Of a stretch of 64,000 nt of DNA, positions 1 to 14,730 are shown piece by piece; within the stretch, counting starts at the first letter, position 1; every line of letters begins with the position of its first letter. Origin of the DNA: Ptiloglossa arizonensis (Eukaryota; Arthropoda; Insecta; Hymenoptera; Colletidae); assembly GCF_051014685.1 (NCBI RefSeq), contig NW_027478902.1:124001-188000 (forward strand), in the 5' to 3' direction. The position numbers were made by a program, and so were the translations under genes. Below the pieces are notes generated by a model that searched no databases, was not told the DNA's origin, and saw nothing but the letters and a program-made list of their open reading frames with translations.

Positions 1-1246
1 TATACGTTATACGTTATACGTTATACGTTATACATTATGCGTTATACGTTTTACGTTATTCGTTATACGTTATACGTTATACGTTATACGTTATACGTTA
101 TACGTTATACGTTATACGTTATACGTTATACGTTATACGTTATACGTTATACGTTATACATTATACGTTATACGTTATACGTTATACGTTATACGTTATA
201 CGTCATAGGTTATACGTTATACGTTATGCGTTATACGTTATACGTTATACGTCATAAGTTATACGTTATACGTTATACGTTATACGTTATACGTTATACG
301 TTATGCGTTATACGTTCTACGATATTCGTTATACGTTATACGTCATAAGTTATACGTTATACGTTATACGTTATTAGTTATACGTTATACGTTATACGTT
401 ATACGTCATAGGGTATACGTTATACGTTATGCGTTATACGTTATACATTATACGTTATACGATATACGTTTTACGTTATGCGTTATGCGTTCTTCGTTAC
501 ACGTTATACGTTATTCGGTATGCGTTATACGTTATACGTTATACGTTATACGTTATACGTTATACGTTATACGTTATACGTTATACGATACACGTTATAC
601 GTTATACGTTATACGTTATGCGTTATTCGTTATACATTATACGTTATACGATATACGTTATACGTTATGCGTTATACGTTATACGTTATTCGTTATACGT
701 TATACGCTATACGTTACATGTTATACGTTATACGCTATACGTTATACGGTATACGTTATACGTTATACGTTGTACGTTATACGTTATTCGTTATACGTTA
801 TACGTTAAACGTTATACGTTATACGTTATACGTTATACGTTATACGTTATACGTTATACGTTATACGTCATAGGTTATACGTTATACGTTATGCGTTATA
901 CGTTATACATTATACGTTATACGATATACGTTATACGTTATGCGTTATGCGTTCTTCGTTACACGTTATACGTTATACGTTATACGTTATATGTTTTACG
1001 TTATACGTTATACGTTATACGTTATACGTTATACGTTATACGTTATACGTTATACATTATACGTTATACGTTATACGTTAAACGTTATACGTTATACGTT
1101 ATACGTTATACGTTATACGCTATACGTTACATGTTATACGTTATACGTAGTATGTAATGCGTCATACGTTTTACGTTATTCGTTATACGTTTTTCGTTAC
1201 AAGTTATACGTTATACGTTATACGTTATACGTCATAGGTTATACGT
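1..1246 (+). repeat. 1,246-bp higher-order repeat, copy 1
   Basis: Positions 1 to about 1,058 reappear 1,246 bp (178 units) later with the same order of variant units: TATACAT then TATGCGT, TTTACGT, TATTCGT near 29-63, CATAGGT at 204, TCTACGA at 316, then TATGCGT, TCTTCGT, TACACGT near 484-504. One difference I can see is TATTCGT in this copy (about 687) where copy 2 has TATACGT. From about 1,060 the two copies diverge; this copy continues into an AGTATGT, AATGCGT, CATACGT cassette at about 1,148, which copy 2 lacks. The copy may begin left of the window. Confidence 0.88.
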
Positions 1247-2492
1247 TATACGTTATACGTTATACGTTATACGTTATACATTATGCGTTATACGTTTTAC
1301 GTTATTCGTTATACGTTATACGTTATACGTTATACGTTATACGTTATACGTTATACGTTATACGTTATACGTTATACGTTATACGTTATACGTTATACGT
1401 TATACATTATACGTTATACGTTATACGTTATACGTTATACGTTATACGTCATAGGTTATACGTTATACGTTATGCGTTATACGTTATACGTTATACGTCA
1501 TAAGTTATACGTTATACGTTATACGTTATACGTTATACGTTATACGTTATGCGTTATACGTTCTACGATATTCGTTATACGTTATACGTCATAAGTTATA
1601 CGTTATACGTTATACGTTATTAGTTATACGTTATACGTTATACGTTATACGTCATAGGGTATACGTTATACGTTATGCGTTATACGTTATACATTATACG
1701 TTATACGATATACGTTTTACGTTATGCGTTATGCGTTCTTCGTTACACGTTATACGTTATTCGGTATGCGTTATACGTTATACGTTATACGTTATACGTT
1801 ATACGTTATACGTTATACGTTATACGTTATACGATACACGTTATACGTTATACGTTATACGTTATGCGTTATTCGTTATACATTATACGTTATACGATAT
1901 ACGTTATACGTTATGCGTTATACGTTATACGTTATACGTTATACGTTATACGCTATACGTTACATGTTATACGTTATACGCTATACGTTATACGGTATAC
2001 GTTATACGTTATACGTTGTACGTTATACGTTATTCGTTATACGTTATACGTTAAACGTTATACGTTATACGTTATACGTTATACGTTATACGTTATACGT
2101 TATACGTTATACGTCATAGGTTATACGTTATACGTTATGCGTTATACGTTATACATTATACGTTATACGATATACGTTATACGTTATGCGTTATGCGTTC
2201 TTCGTTACACGTTATACGTTATACGTTATACGTTATATGTTTTACGTTATACGTTATACGTTATACGTTATACGTTATACGTTATACGTTATACGTTATA
2301 CGTTATACGATATACGTTATACGTTATACGTTATACGTTATACGTTATACGTCATAGGTTATACGTTATACGTTATGCGTTATACGTTATACATTATACG
2401 TTATACGATATACGTTATACGTTATGCGTTATGCGTTCTTCGTTACACGTTATACGTTATACGTTATACGTTATATGTTTTACGTTATACGT
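1247..2492 (+). repeat. 1,246-bp higher-order repeat, copy 2
   Basis: This is the tandem partner of 1-1,246. The variant-unit order matches up to about 2,304, after which a TATACGA unit appears where copy 1 has further TATACGT units. A second TATGCGT, TCTTCGT, TACACGT group with a TATATGT, TTTACGT pair follows at 2,424-2,485, repeating the group at 2,186-2,240 (238 bp apart, 34 units). A third, slightly edited relative of this copy lies at 16.8-18.0 kb. Confidence 0.85.
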
Positions 2493-5400
2493 TGTACGTT
2501 ATACGTTATACGGTATACGTTATACGTTATACGTTATACGTTATACGTTATACGATATACGTTATACGTTATACGTTATACGTTATACGTTATACGTTGT
2601 ACGTTATACGTTATTCGTTATACGTTATACGTTAAACGTTATACGTTATACGTTATACGTTATACGTTATACGTTATACGTTATACGTTATACGTTATAC
2701 GTTATACGTTATACGTTATACGCTATACGTTACATGTTATACGTTATACGTAGTATGCAATGCGTCATACGTTTTACGTTATACGTTATACGGTATACGT
2801 TATACGTTGTACGTTACATGTTATACGTTATACGTTATACGTTACACGGTATACGTTATACGTTGTACGTTACATGTTATACGTTATACGTTATACGTTA
2901 TACGATATACGTTATACGTTATACGTTATACGTTATACGTTATACGTTATACGTTATACGCTATACGTTACATGTTATACGTTATACATCATACGTTATA
3001 CGTTATACGTTATACGTTATACGTTATACGTTATACGTTATACGTTATACGTTATACGTCATAGGTTATACGTTATACGATATGCGTTATACGTTATACG
3101 TTATACGTTATACGTTATACGTTATACGTTATACGTTATACGTTATACGTTATACGTTATACATTATACGTTATACGTTATACGTTATACGTTATACGTT
3201 ATACGTCATAGGTTATACGTTATACGTTATGCGGTATACGTTATACATTATACGTTATACGATATACGTTATACGTTATGCGTTATGCGTTCTTCGTTAC
3301 ACGTTATACGTTATTGGGTATGCATTATACGTTATACGTTATGCGTTATACGTTATACGTTATAAGTTGTACGTTATACGATATACGTTATACGTTATTC
3401 GTTATACGTACTTCGTTACACTTTATACGTTATACGTTATACGTTATACGTTATACATTATACGTTATACGTTATACGTTATACGTTATTCGTTATACGT
3501 TATACGTCATAGGTTACACGTTATACGTTATGCGGTATACGTTATACATTATACGTTATACGATATACGTTATACGTTATGCGTTATGCGTTCTTCGTTA
3601 CACGTTATACGTTATTCGGTATGCGTTATACGTTATACGTTATACGTTATACGTTATACGTTATACCTTATACGTTATACGTTATACGTCATACGTTATA
3701 CGTTACATGTTATACGTTATACGTAGTATGTAATGCGTCATACGTTTTACGTTATTCGTTATACGTTTTTCGTTACAAGTTATACGTTATACGTTATACG
3801 TTATACGTCATAGGTTATACGTTATACGTTATACGTTATACGTTATACATTATGCGTTATACGTTTTACGTTATTCGTTATACGTTATACGTTATACGTT
3901 ATACGTTATACGTTATACGTTATACGTTATACGTTATACGTTGTACGTTATACGTTATACGTTATACGTTATACGTTGTACGTTATACGTTATACGTCAT
4001 AAGTTATACGTTATACGTTATACGTTATACGTTATACGTTATACGTTATACGTTATACGTTATACGTTATACGTTATGCGTTATACGTTCTACGATATTC
4101 GTTATACGTTATACGTTATTAGTTATACGTTATACGTTATACGTTATACGTCATAGGGTATACGTTATACGTTATGCGTTATATGTTATACATTATACGT
4201 TATACGATATACGTTATACGATATGCGTTATGCGTTCTTCGTTACACGTTATACGTTATACGTTATACGTTATACGTTATACGTTATACGTTATACGATA
4301 TACGTTATACGTTATACGTTATACGTTATACGTTATACGTTGTACGTTATACGTTAAGCGTTATACGTTATACGTTAAACGTTATACGTTATACGTTACA
4401 TGTTATACGTTATACATTATACGTTATACGTTATACGTTATACGTTATACGTTATACGTTATACGTTATACGTTATGCGTTATACGTTGTACGGTATACG
4501 TTATACGTTGTACGTTATATGTTATACGTAATACGTTATACGTTATACGATATACGTTATACGTTATACGTTATACGTTATACGTTATACGTTATACGTT
4601 ATACGCTATACGTTACATGTTATACGTTATACGTAGTATGTAATGCGTCATACGTTTTACGTAATACGTTATACGGTATACGTTATACGTTGTACGTTAC
4701 ATGTTATACGTTATACGATATACGTTATACGATATACGTTATACGTTATACGTTATACGTTATACGTTATACGTTATACGTTATACGTTATACGTTATAC
4801 GCTATACGTTACATGTTATACGTTATACATTATACGTTATACGCTATACGTTATACGTTATACGTTATACGTTATACGTTATACGTTATACATTATACGT
4901 TATACGTTATACGTTATATGTTATACGTTATACGTCATAGGTTATACGTTATACGTTATGCGGTATACGTTATACGTTATACGTTATACGTTATACGTTA
5001 TATGTTATGCCTTATACATTATACGTTATACGTTATACGTTATACGTTATACGTTATACGTTATACGTTATACGTTATACGTTATACGTTGTACGTTATA
5101 CGTTATACGTTATACGTTGTACGTTATACGTTATACGTTATACGTTATACGTTATACGTTATACGTTATACGTTATACGTCATAGGTTATACGTTATACG
5201 TTATGCGTTATACGTTATACATTATACGTTATACGATATACGTTATACGTTATGCGTTATGCGTTCTTCATTACACGTTATACGTTATTCGGTATGCGTT
5301 ATACGTTATACGTTATACGTTATACGGTATACGTTATACGTTATACGTTATACGTTATACGTTATACGATATACGTTATACGTTATACGTTATACGTTAT

Positions 5401-6310
5401 ACGTTATACGTTGTACGTTATACGTTATACGTTATACGTTATACGTTACATGTTATACGTTATACGTAGTATGTAATGCGTCATACGTTTTACGTTATAC
5501 GTTATACGGTATACGTTATACGTTGTACGTTACATGTTATACGTTATACGTTATACGTTATACGATATACGTTATACGTTATACGTTATAGGTTATACGT
5601 TATACGTTATACGCTATACGTTACATGTTATACGTTATACGTAGTATGTAATGCGTCATACGTTTTACGTTATACGTTATACGGTATACGTTATACGTTG
5701 TACGTTACATGTTATACGTTATACGTTATACGTTATACGATATACGTTATACGTTATACGTTATACGTTATACGTTATACGTTATACGTTATACGTTATA
5801 CGTTATACGCTATTCGTTACATGTTATACGTTATACATTATACGTTATACGCTATACGTTATACGTTATACGTTATACGTTATACGTTATACGTTATACA
5901 TTATACGTTATACGTTATACGTTATATGTTATACGTTATACGTCATAGGTTATACGTTATACGTTATGCGGTATACGTTATACGTCATACGTTATACGTT
6001 GTACGTTATACGTTATACGTTATACGTTACACGTTATACGTTATGCGTTATACGTTATACGTTATACGTTATACGTTATACGTTATACGTTATACGTTAT
6101 ACGTTATACGTTATACGTGATACGTTATACGTTATACGTTATACGTTATACGTTATACGTTATACGTTATACGTTATACGCTATACGTTACATGTTATGC
6201 GTTATACATTATACGTTATACGTTATACGTTATACGTTATACGTTATACGTTATACGTTATACGTTATACGTTATACGTTATACGTTATACGTTATACGT
6301 TATACGTTAT
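2493..6310 (+). repeat. Region A mosaic with recurrent AGTATGT cassettes
   Basis: This stretch is heptamer array carrying the region A barcode cassette AGTATGT (or AGTATGC), AATGCGT, CATACGT, TTTACGT. The AATGCGT units lie near 2,760, 3,733, 4,643, 5,476 and 5,651. Between them are groups with TGTACGT, TACATGT, TATACGC and TATACGG. Another recurrent group, TATGCGT, TCTTCGT, TACACGT, TATACGT, TATTCGG, occurs at 3,579 and 5,252. Together with the preceding kilobase this forms the left copy of a long segmental duplication; the right copy lies about 15.6 kb downstream. No gene is seen. Confidence 0.85.
5476..5825 (+). repeat. 175-bp (25-unit) tandem pair of the AATGCGT cassette
   Basis: Two AATGCGT, CATACGT, TTTACGT, TATACGT, TATACGG cassettes start at 5,476 and 5,651, exactly 175 bp or 25 heptamers apart. 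The same 175-bp spacing recurs at 21,099/21,274, 33,345/33,520, 38,638/38,813, 41,516/41,691 and 47,146/47,321. At 24,767/24,949 the spacing is 182 bp, one unit longer. The length is close to a typical nucleosomal satellite monomer, but that link is only inference. Confidence 0.8.
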
Positions 6311-6874
6311 ACGTAATACGTTATACGTTATACGTTATACGCTATACGTTACATGTTATACGTTATACGTAGTATGTAATGCGTCATACGTTTTACGTTA
6401 TACGTTATACGGTATACGTTATACGTTGTACGTTACATGTTATACGTTATACGTTATACGTTATACGATATACGTTATACGTTATACGTTATACGTTATA
6501 CGTTATACGTTATACGTTATACGTTATACGTTATACGCTATTCGTTACATGTTATACGTTATACATTATACGTTATACGCTATACGTTATACGTTATACG
6601 TTATACGTTATACGTTATACGTTATACATTATACGTTATACGTTATACGTTATATGTTATACGTTATACGTCATAGGTTATACGTTATACGTTATGCGGT
6701 ATACGTTATACGTCATACGTTATACGTTGTACGTTATACGTTATACGTTATACGTTACACGTTATACGTTATGCGTTATACGTTATACGTTATACGTTAT
6801 ACGTTATACGTTATACGTTATACGTTATACGTTATACGTTATACGTTATTCGTTATACGTTATACGTTATACGT
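6311..6874 (+). repeat. Heptamer array linking the left mosaic to the 1,680-bp repeats
   Basis: This stretch holds one AGTATGT cassette (AATGCGT at 6,379) that repeats the 5,651 copy at a spacing of 728 bp (104 units), including TATTCGT at about 6,540. It then carries CATAGGT, TATGCGG, CATACGT and TGTACGT units. It ends in TATTCGT shortly before the AATATGA cassette at 6,875. No non-repeat sequence is present. Confidence 0.8.
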
Positions 6875-8554
6875 AATATGAAATATGTCATACGTTTTAC
6901 GTTATTCGTTATACGTTATACGTTATACGTTATACGTTATACGTTATACGTTTTTCGTTACAAGTTATACGTTATACGTTATACGTTATACGATATACGT
7001 TATACGTTATACGTTATACGTTATATGTTATACGTTGTACGTTATACGTTATACGTTATACGTTAAACGATATACGTTATACGTTATACGTTATACGTTA
7101 TACGTTATACGTTATACGTTATACGTTATACGTTATACGCTATACGTTACATGTTATACGTTATACGTAGTATGTAATGCGTCATACGTTTTACGTTATA
7201 CGTTATACGGTATACGTTATACGTTGTACGTTACATGTTATACGTTATACGTTATACGTTATACGGTATACGTTATACGTTGTACGTTACATGTTATACG
7301 TTATACGTTATACGTTATACGATATACGTTATACGTTATACGTCATACGTTATACGTTATACGTTATACGCTATACGCTATACGTTACATGTTATACGTT
7401 ATACATCATATGTTATACGTTATACGTTATACGTTATACGTTATACGTTATACGTTATACGTTATACGTTATACGTTATACGTTATACGTTATACGTTAT
7501 ACGTTATACGTTATATTTTATACGTTATACGTTATACGTTATACGTTATACGTTATACGTTATACGTTATACGTTATACGTTATACGTTATACGTTATAC
7601 GTTATACGTTATACGTTATATTTTATACGTTATACGTTATACGTTATACGTTATACGTTATACGTTATACGTTATACGTTATACGTTATACGTTATACGT
7701 TATACGTTATACGTTATGCGGTATACGTTATACGTCATACGTTATACGTTGTACGTTATACGTTATACGTTATACGTTACACGTTATACGTTATGCGTTA
7801 TACGTTATACGTTATACGTTATACGTTATACGCTATACGTTATACGTTATACGTTATACGTTATGCGTTATGCGTTCTTCGTTACACGTTATACGTTATT
7901 CGGTTTGCGTTATACGTTATACGTTATACTTTATACGTTATACGTTATACGTTATACGTTATACGTTATACGTTATACGTTATACGTTATACGTTATACG
8001 TTATACGTTATACGTTATACGTTATACGTTATACGTTATACGTTATACGTTATATTTTATACGTTATACGTTATACGTTATACGTTATACGTTATAAGTT
8101 ATACGTTATACGTTATACGTTATACGTTATACGTTATACGTTATACGTTAGACGTTATACGTTATACGTTATACGTTATGCGTTATGCGTTCTTCGTTAC
8201 ACGTTATACGTTATTCGGTTTGCGTTATACGTTATACGTTATACGTTATACGTTATACGTTATACGTTATACGTTATACGTTATACGTTATACGTTATAC
8301 GTTATACGTTATACGTTATACGTTATACGTTATACGTTATACGTTATACGTTATACGTTATACGTTATATTTTATACGTTATACGTTATACGTTATACGT
8401 TATACGTTATACGTTATACGTTATACGTTATACGTTATACGTTATACGTTATACGTTATACGTTATACGTTATACGTTATACGTTATACGTTATACGTTA
8501 TACGTTATACGTTATACGTTATACGTTATTCGTTATACGTTATACGTTATACGT
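6875..8554 (+). repeat. 1,680-bp higher-order repeat, copy 1
   Basis: The copy begins with a second region A cassette, AATATGA, AATATGT, CATACGT, TTTACGT, TATTCGT. It contains an AGTATGT cassette (AATGCGT at 7,177), TATATTT units near 7,512, 7,620, 8,052 and 8,367, and two TATGCGT, TCTTCGT, TACACGT groups near 7,866 and 8,185. The whole order recurs 1,680 bp (240 units) later, with the middle part shifted to 1,687 bp by one extra unit. Confidence 0.87.
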
Positions 8555-10187
8555 AATATGAAATATGTCATACGTTTTACGTTATTCGTTATACGTTATA
8601 CGTTATACGTTATACGTTATACGTTATACGTTATACGTTTTTCGTTACAAGTTATACGTTATACGTTATACGTTATACGATATACGTTATACGTTATACG
8701 TTATACGTTATATGTTATACGTTGTACGTTATACGTTATACGTTATACGTTAAACGATATACGTTATACGTTATACGTTATACGTTATACGTTATACGTT
8801 ATACGTTATACGTTATACGTTATACGCTATACGTTACATGTTATACGTTATACGTAGTATGTAATGCGTCATACGTTTTACGTTATACGTTATACGGTAT
8901 ACGTTATACGTTGTACGTTACATGTTATACGTTATACGTTATACGTTATACGGTATACGTTATACGTTGTACGTTACATGTTATACGTTATACGTTATAC
9001 GTTATACGATATACGTTATACGTTATACGTCATACGTTATACGTTATACGTTATACGCTATACGCTATACGTTACATGTTATACGTTATACATCATATGT
9101 TATACGTTATACGTTATACGTTATACGTTATACGTTATACGTTATACGTTATACGTTATACGTTATACGTTATACGTTATACGTTATACGTTATACGTTA
9201 TATTTTATACGTTATACGTTATACGTTATACGTTATACGTTATACGTTATACGTTATACGTTATACGTTATACGTTATACGTTATACGTTATACGTTATA
9301 CGTTATATTTTATACGTTATACGTTATACGTTATACGTTATACGTTATACGTTATACGTTATACGTTATACGTTATACGTTATACGTTATACGTTATGCG
9401 GTATACGTTATACGTCATACGTTATACGTTGTACGTTATACGTTATACGTTATACGTTACACGTTATACGTTATGCGTTATACGTTATACGTTATACGTT
9501 ATACGTTATACGCTATACGTTATACGTTATACGTTATACGTTATGCGTTATGCGTTCTTCGTTACACGTTATACGTTATTCGGTTTGCGTTATACGTTAT
9601 ACGTTATACTTTATACGTTATACGTTATACGTTATACGTTATACGTTATACGTTATACGTTATACGTTATACGTTATACGTTATACGTTATACGTTATAC
9701 GTTATACGTTATACGTTATACGTTATACGTTATATTTTATACGTTATACGTTATACGTTATACGTTATACGTTATAAGTTATACGTTATACGTTATACGT
9801 TATACGTTATACGTTATACGTTATACGTTAGACGTTATACGTTATACGTTATACGTTATGCGTTATGCGTTCTTCGTTACACGTTATACGTTATTCGGTT
9901 TGCGTTATACGTTATACGTTATACGTTATACGTTATACGTTATACGTTATACGTTATACGTTATACGTTATACGTTATACGTTATACGTTATACGTTATA
10001 CGTTATACGTTATACGTTATACGTTATACGTTATACGTTATACGTTATATTTTATACGTTATACGTTATACGTTATACGTTATACGTTATACGTTATACG
10101 TTATACGTTATACGTTATACGTTATACGTTATACGTTATACGTTATACGTTATACGTTATACGTTATACGTTATACGTTATACGTTA
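8555..10187 (+). repeat. 1,680/1,687-bp higher-order repeat, copy 2
   Basis: This is the tandem partner of 6,875-8,554. It opens with AATATGA at 8,555 and has the AGTATGT cassette (AATGCGT at 8,864; offset 1,687) and the TATATTT units. The TATGCGT, TCTTCGT group is at 9,865 (offset 1,680). The match ends near 10,187, where a TATATTT, TATAAGT pair replaces the TATTCGT and AATATGA end of copy 1. Confidence 0.87.
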
Positions 10188-12120
10188 TATTTTATAAGTT
10201 ATACGTTATACGTTATACATTATACGTTATACGTTATACGTTATACGTTATACGTTATACGTCATAGGTTATACGTTATACGTTATGCGGTATACGTTAT
10301 ACATTATACGTTATACGATATACGTTACACGTTATGCGTTATGCGTTATGCGTTCTTCGTTACACGTTATACGTTATTCGGTATGCGTTATACGTTATAC
10401 GTTATACGTTATACGTTATACGTTATACGTTATACGTTATACGTTATACGTTATACGTTATACGTTATACGTTATACGTTATACGTTATACGTTATACGT
10501 TATACGTTATATTTTATACGTTATACGTTATACGTTATACGTTATACGTTATACGTTATACGTTATACGTTATACGTTATACGTTATACGTTATACGTTA
10601 TACGTTATACGTTATACGTTATACGTTATATTTTATAAGTTATACTTTATACGTTATACGTTATACGTTATACGTTACACGTTACACGTTATACCTCATA
10701 GGTTATACGTTATACGTTATACGTTACACGTTATACGTTATACGTTATACGTTATACGTCATAGGTTATACGTTAAACGTTATACGTTATACGTTATACA
10801 TTATGCGTTATACGTTTTACGTTATTCGTTATACGTTATACGTTATACGTTATACGTTATATGTTTTACGTTATACGTTATACGTTATACGTTATACGTT
10901 ATACCATATACGTTATACGTTACACGTTAAACGTTATACGTTATACGTTATACGTTATACGTTATACGCTATACGTTACATGTTATACGTTATACGTAGT
11001 ATGTAATGCGTCATACGTTTTACGTTATTCGTTATACGTTTTTCGTTACAAGTTATACGTTATACGTTATACGTTATACGTCATAGGTTATACGTTATAC
11101 GTTACATGTTATACGTTATACGTTATACGTTATACGATATACGTTATACGTTATACGTTATACGTTATACGTTATACGTTATACGTTATACGCTATACGT
11201 TACATGTTATACGTTATACATTATACGTTATACGTTATACGTTATACGTTATACGTTATACGTTATACGTTATACGTTATACGTTATACGTTATACGTCA
11301 TAGGCTATACGTTATACGATATACGTTATACGTTATACGTTATACGTTATATGTTATACGTTATACGTTATACGTTATACATTATACATTATACGTTATA
11401 CGTTATACGTTATACGTTATACGTCATAGGTTATACGTTATACGTTATGCGGTATACGTTATACGTTGTACGTTATACGTTATACGTTATACATTATACG
11501 TTATACGTCATACGTTATACGTTATACGTCATCGGTGTTACGTTATACGTTATACGTTATACGTTATTCGTAATACGTTATACGTGATACGTTATACTTT
11601 GTACGTTATACGTTATACGTTATACGTTATACATTATACGTTATACGTTATACATTACATGTTATGCGTTATACGTTATACGTTATACGTTATACGTTAT
11701 ACGTTATACGTTATTCGTTATACGTTATACGTTATACGTTATACGTTATAAGTTATACGTTATACGTTATACGTTATACGTTGTACGTTATACGTTATAC
11801 GTTATACATTATACGTTATACGTTATACGTTATACGTTATACGTTATACGTTATACGTTATACGTTATACGCTATACGTTACATGTTATACGTTATACGT
11901 AGTATGTAATGCGTCATACGTTTTACGTTATTCGTTATACGTTTTTCGTTACAAGTTATACGTTATACGTTATACGTTATACGTCATAGGTTATACGTTA
12001 TACGTTATACGTTATACGTTATACATTATGCGTTATACGTTTTACGTTATTCGTTATACGTTATACGTTATACGTTATACGTTATACGTTATACGTTATA
12101 CGTTATACGTTATGCGTTAT
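10188..12120 (+). repeat. Heterogeneous heptamer segment between the two 1.68-kb repeat pairs
   Basis: This segment is unit-perfect in register but rich in rare units. It has TACACGT, TACACGT, TATACCT, CATAGGT near 10,676-10,703, a group that recurs near 15,375 and 16,364. AGTATGT cassettes lie near 10,999 and 11,904. Between 11,300 and 11,660 there are CATCGGT, GTTACGT and two TATACAT units in succession. No stretch departs from the 7-bp frame and no gene is visible. Confidence 0.75.
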
Positions 12121-13040
12121 GCGTTATACGTTATACGTTACACGTTATACGTTATACGTTGTACGTTATACGTTATGAGTTGTACGTTTTACGTTATTCG
12201 TTATACGTTATACGTTATACGATATACGTTATACGTTATACGTTATACGTTATACGTTATACGCTATACGTTATACGTTATACGTTTTACGTTATACGTT
12301 ATACGTTATACGTTATACGTTATACGTTATACGTTATACGTTATACGTTATACGTTATACGTTATACGTCATAAGTTATACGTTATACGTTATACGTTAT
12401 ACGTTATACGTTATACGTTATGCGTTATACGTTCTACGATATTCGTTGTACGTCATACGTTATACGTTATACGTTTTACGTTATTCGTTATACGTTATAC
12501 GTTATACGATATACGTTATACGTTATACGTTATACGTTATACGTTATACGTTATACGTTATACGTTATACGTTATACGTTATACGTTATACGTTATATGT
12601 TATACGTTATACGTTATACGTTATAAGTTATACGTTATACGTTATACGTTATACGTTGTACGTTATACGTTATACGTTATACATTATACGTTATACGTTA
12701 TACGTTATACGTTATACGTTATACGTCATAGGTTATACGTTATACGTTATGCGGTATACGTTATACATTATACGTTATACGATATACGTTATACGTTATG
12801 CGTTATGCGTTCTTCGTTACACGTTGTACGTTATTCGGTATGCGTTATACGTTATACGTTATACGTTATACGTTATACGTTATACGTTATACGTTATACG
12901 TTATACGTTATACGTTATACGTTATACGTTATACGTTATACGTTATACGTTATACGTTATACGTTATAAGTTATACGTTATACGTTATACGTTATACGTT
13001 ATACGCTATACGTTATACGTTATACGTTTTACGTTATACG
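12121..13040 (+). repeat. 1,680/1,687-bp spaced repeat, second locus, copy 1
   Basis: The order TACACGT, TGTACGT, TATGAGT, TGTACGT, TTTACGT, TATTCGT at 12,140-12,200 recurs at 13,820-13,880 (offset 1,680). Downstream markers recur at offset 1,687: TATGCGT, TATACGT, TCTACGA at 12,420 and TATGCGT, TCTTCGT, TACACGT, TGTACGT at 12,798. The TTTACGT near 13,027 is the last shared marker. The rare TATGAGT unit is a useful tag for this pair. Confidence 0.83.
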
Positions 13041-13800
13041 TTATACGTTATACGTTATACGTTATACGTTATACGTTATACGTTATACGTTATACGTTAT
13101 ACGTTATACGTTATACGTTATACGTTATACGTTATACGTTATACGTTATACGTTATACGATATATTTTATACGTTATACGTTATACGTTATACGTTATAC
13201 GTTATACGTTATACGTTATACGTTATACGTTATACGTTATACGTTATACGTTATACGTTATATTTTATAAGTTATACGTTATACGTTATACATTATACGT
13301 TATACGTTATACGTTATACGTTATACGTTATACGTTATACGTTATACGTCATAGGTTATACGTTATACGTTATGCGGTATACGTTATACATTATACGTTA
13401 TACGATATACGTTATACGTTATGCGATATGCGTTCTTCGTTACACGTTATACGTTATTCGGTATGCGTTATACGTTATACGTTATACGTTATACGTTATA
13501 CGTTATACGTTATACGTTATACGTTATACGTTATACGTTATACGTTATACGTTATACGTTATACGTTATACGTTATTTGTTATACGTTATATTTTATACG
13601 TTATACGTTGTACGTTATACGTTATAAGTTGTACGTTATACGATATACGTTATACGTTATTCTTTATACGTTATTCGTTACACGTTATACGTCATACGTT
13701 ATACGTTATACGTTTTACGTTATTCGTTATACGTTATACGTTATACGATATACGTTATACGTTATACGTTATACGTTATACGTTATACGTTATACGTTAT
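13041..13800 (+). repeat. Spacer segment between the 12.1-kb and 13.8-kb copies
   Basis: The segment carries TATATTT units near 13,162, 13,260 and 13,590, and a TATGCGA, TATGCGT, TCTTCGT group near 13,421. The same TATGCGA-tagged group returns at 15,038 (offset 1,617, 231 units) and at 15,997 (a further 959 bp, 137 units). Around 13,575-13,720 it holds TATTTGT, TATAAGT, TGTACGT and TATTCTT, an unusually dense cluster of variants. Confidence 0.75.
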
Positions 13801-14730
13801 ACGTTATACGTTATACGTTACACGTTATACGTTATACGTTGTACGTTATACGTTATGAGTTGTACGTTTTACGTTATTCGTTATACGTTATACGTTATAC
13901 GATATACGTTATACGTTATACGTTATACGTTATACGTTATACGCTATACGTTATACGTTATACGTTTTACGTTATACGTTATACGTTATACGTTATACGT
14001 TATACGTTATACGTTATACGTTATACGTTATACGTTATACGTTATACGTTATACATCATAAGTTATACGTTATACGTTATACGTTATACGTTATACGTTA
14101 TACGTTATGCGTTATACGTTCTACGATATTCGTTGTACGTCATACGTTATACGTTATACGTTTTACGTTATTCGTTATACGTTATACGTTATACGATATA
14201 CGTTATACGTTATACGTTATACGTTATACGTTATACGTTATACGTTATACGTTATACGTTATACGTTATACGTTATACGTTATATGTTATACGTTATACG
14301 TTATACGTTATAAGTTATACGTTATACGTTATACGTTATACGTTGTACGTTATACGTTATACGTTATACATTATACGTTATACGTTATACGTTATACGTT
14401 ATACGTTATACGTCATAGGTTATACGTTATACGTTATGCGGTATACGTTATACATTATACGTTATACGATATACGTTATACGTTATGCGTTATGCGTTCT
14501 TCGTTACACGTTGTACGTTATTCGGTATGCGTTATACGTTATACGTTATACGTTATACGTTATACGTTATACGTTATACGTTATACGTTATACGTTATAC
14601 GTTATACGTTATACGTTATACGTTATACGTTATACGTTATACGTTATACGTTATAAGTTATACGTTATACGTTATACGTTATACGTTATACGCTATACGT
14701 TATACGTTATACGTTTTACGTTATACGTTA
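13801..14730 (+). repeat. 1,680/1,687-bp spaced repeat, second locus, copy 2
   Basis: This is the partner of 12,121-13,040, with the same TATGAGT-tagged start and the same TCTACGA and TCTTCGT groups (14,107 and 14,485). The offset grows from 1,680 to 1,687 within the copy, meaning one unit was gained. The same pair of spacings is seen at 6.9-10.2 kb. Confidence 0.83.

Noticed and set aside
1675..3726. 683-codon open reading frame
   Set aside because: It has the same repeat-driven origin and crosses a higher-order repeat junction without any change in character.
8922..11006. 694-codon open reading frame with FFVT and FGLRY groups that could look like a domain
   Set aside because: These residues come from the TCTTCGT, TACACGT and TATTCGG barcode units, which recur dozens of times in region A.
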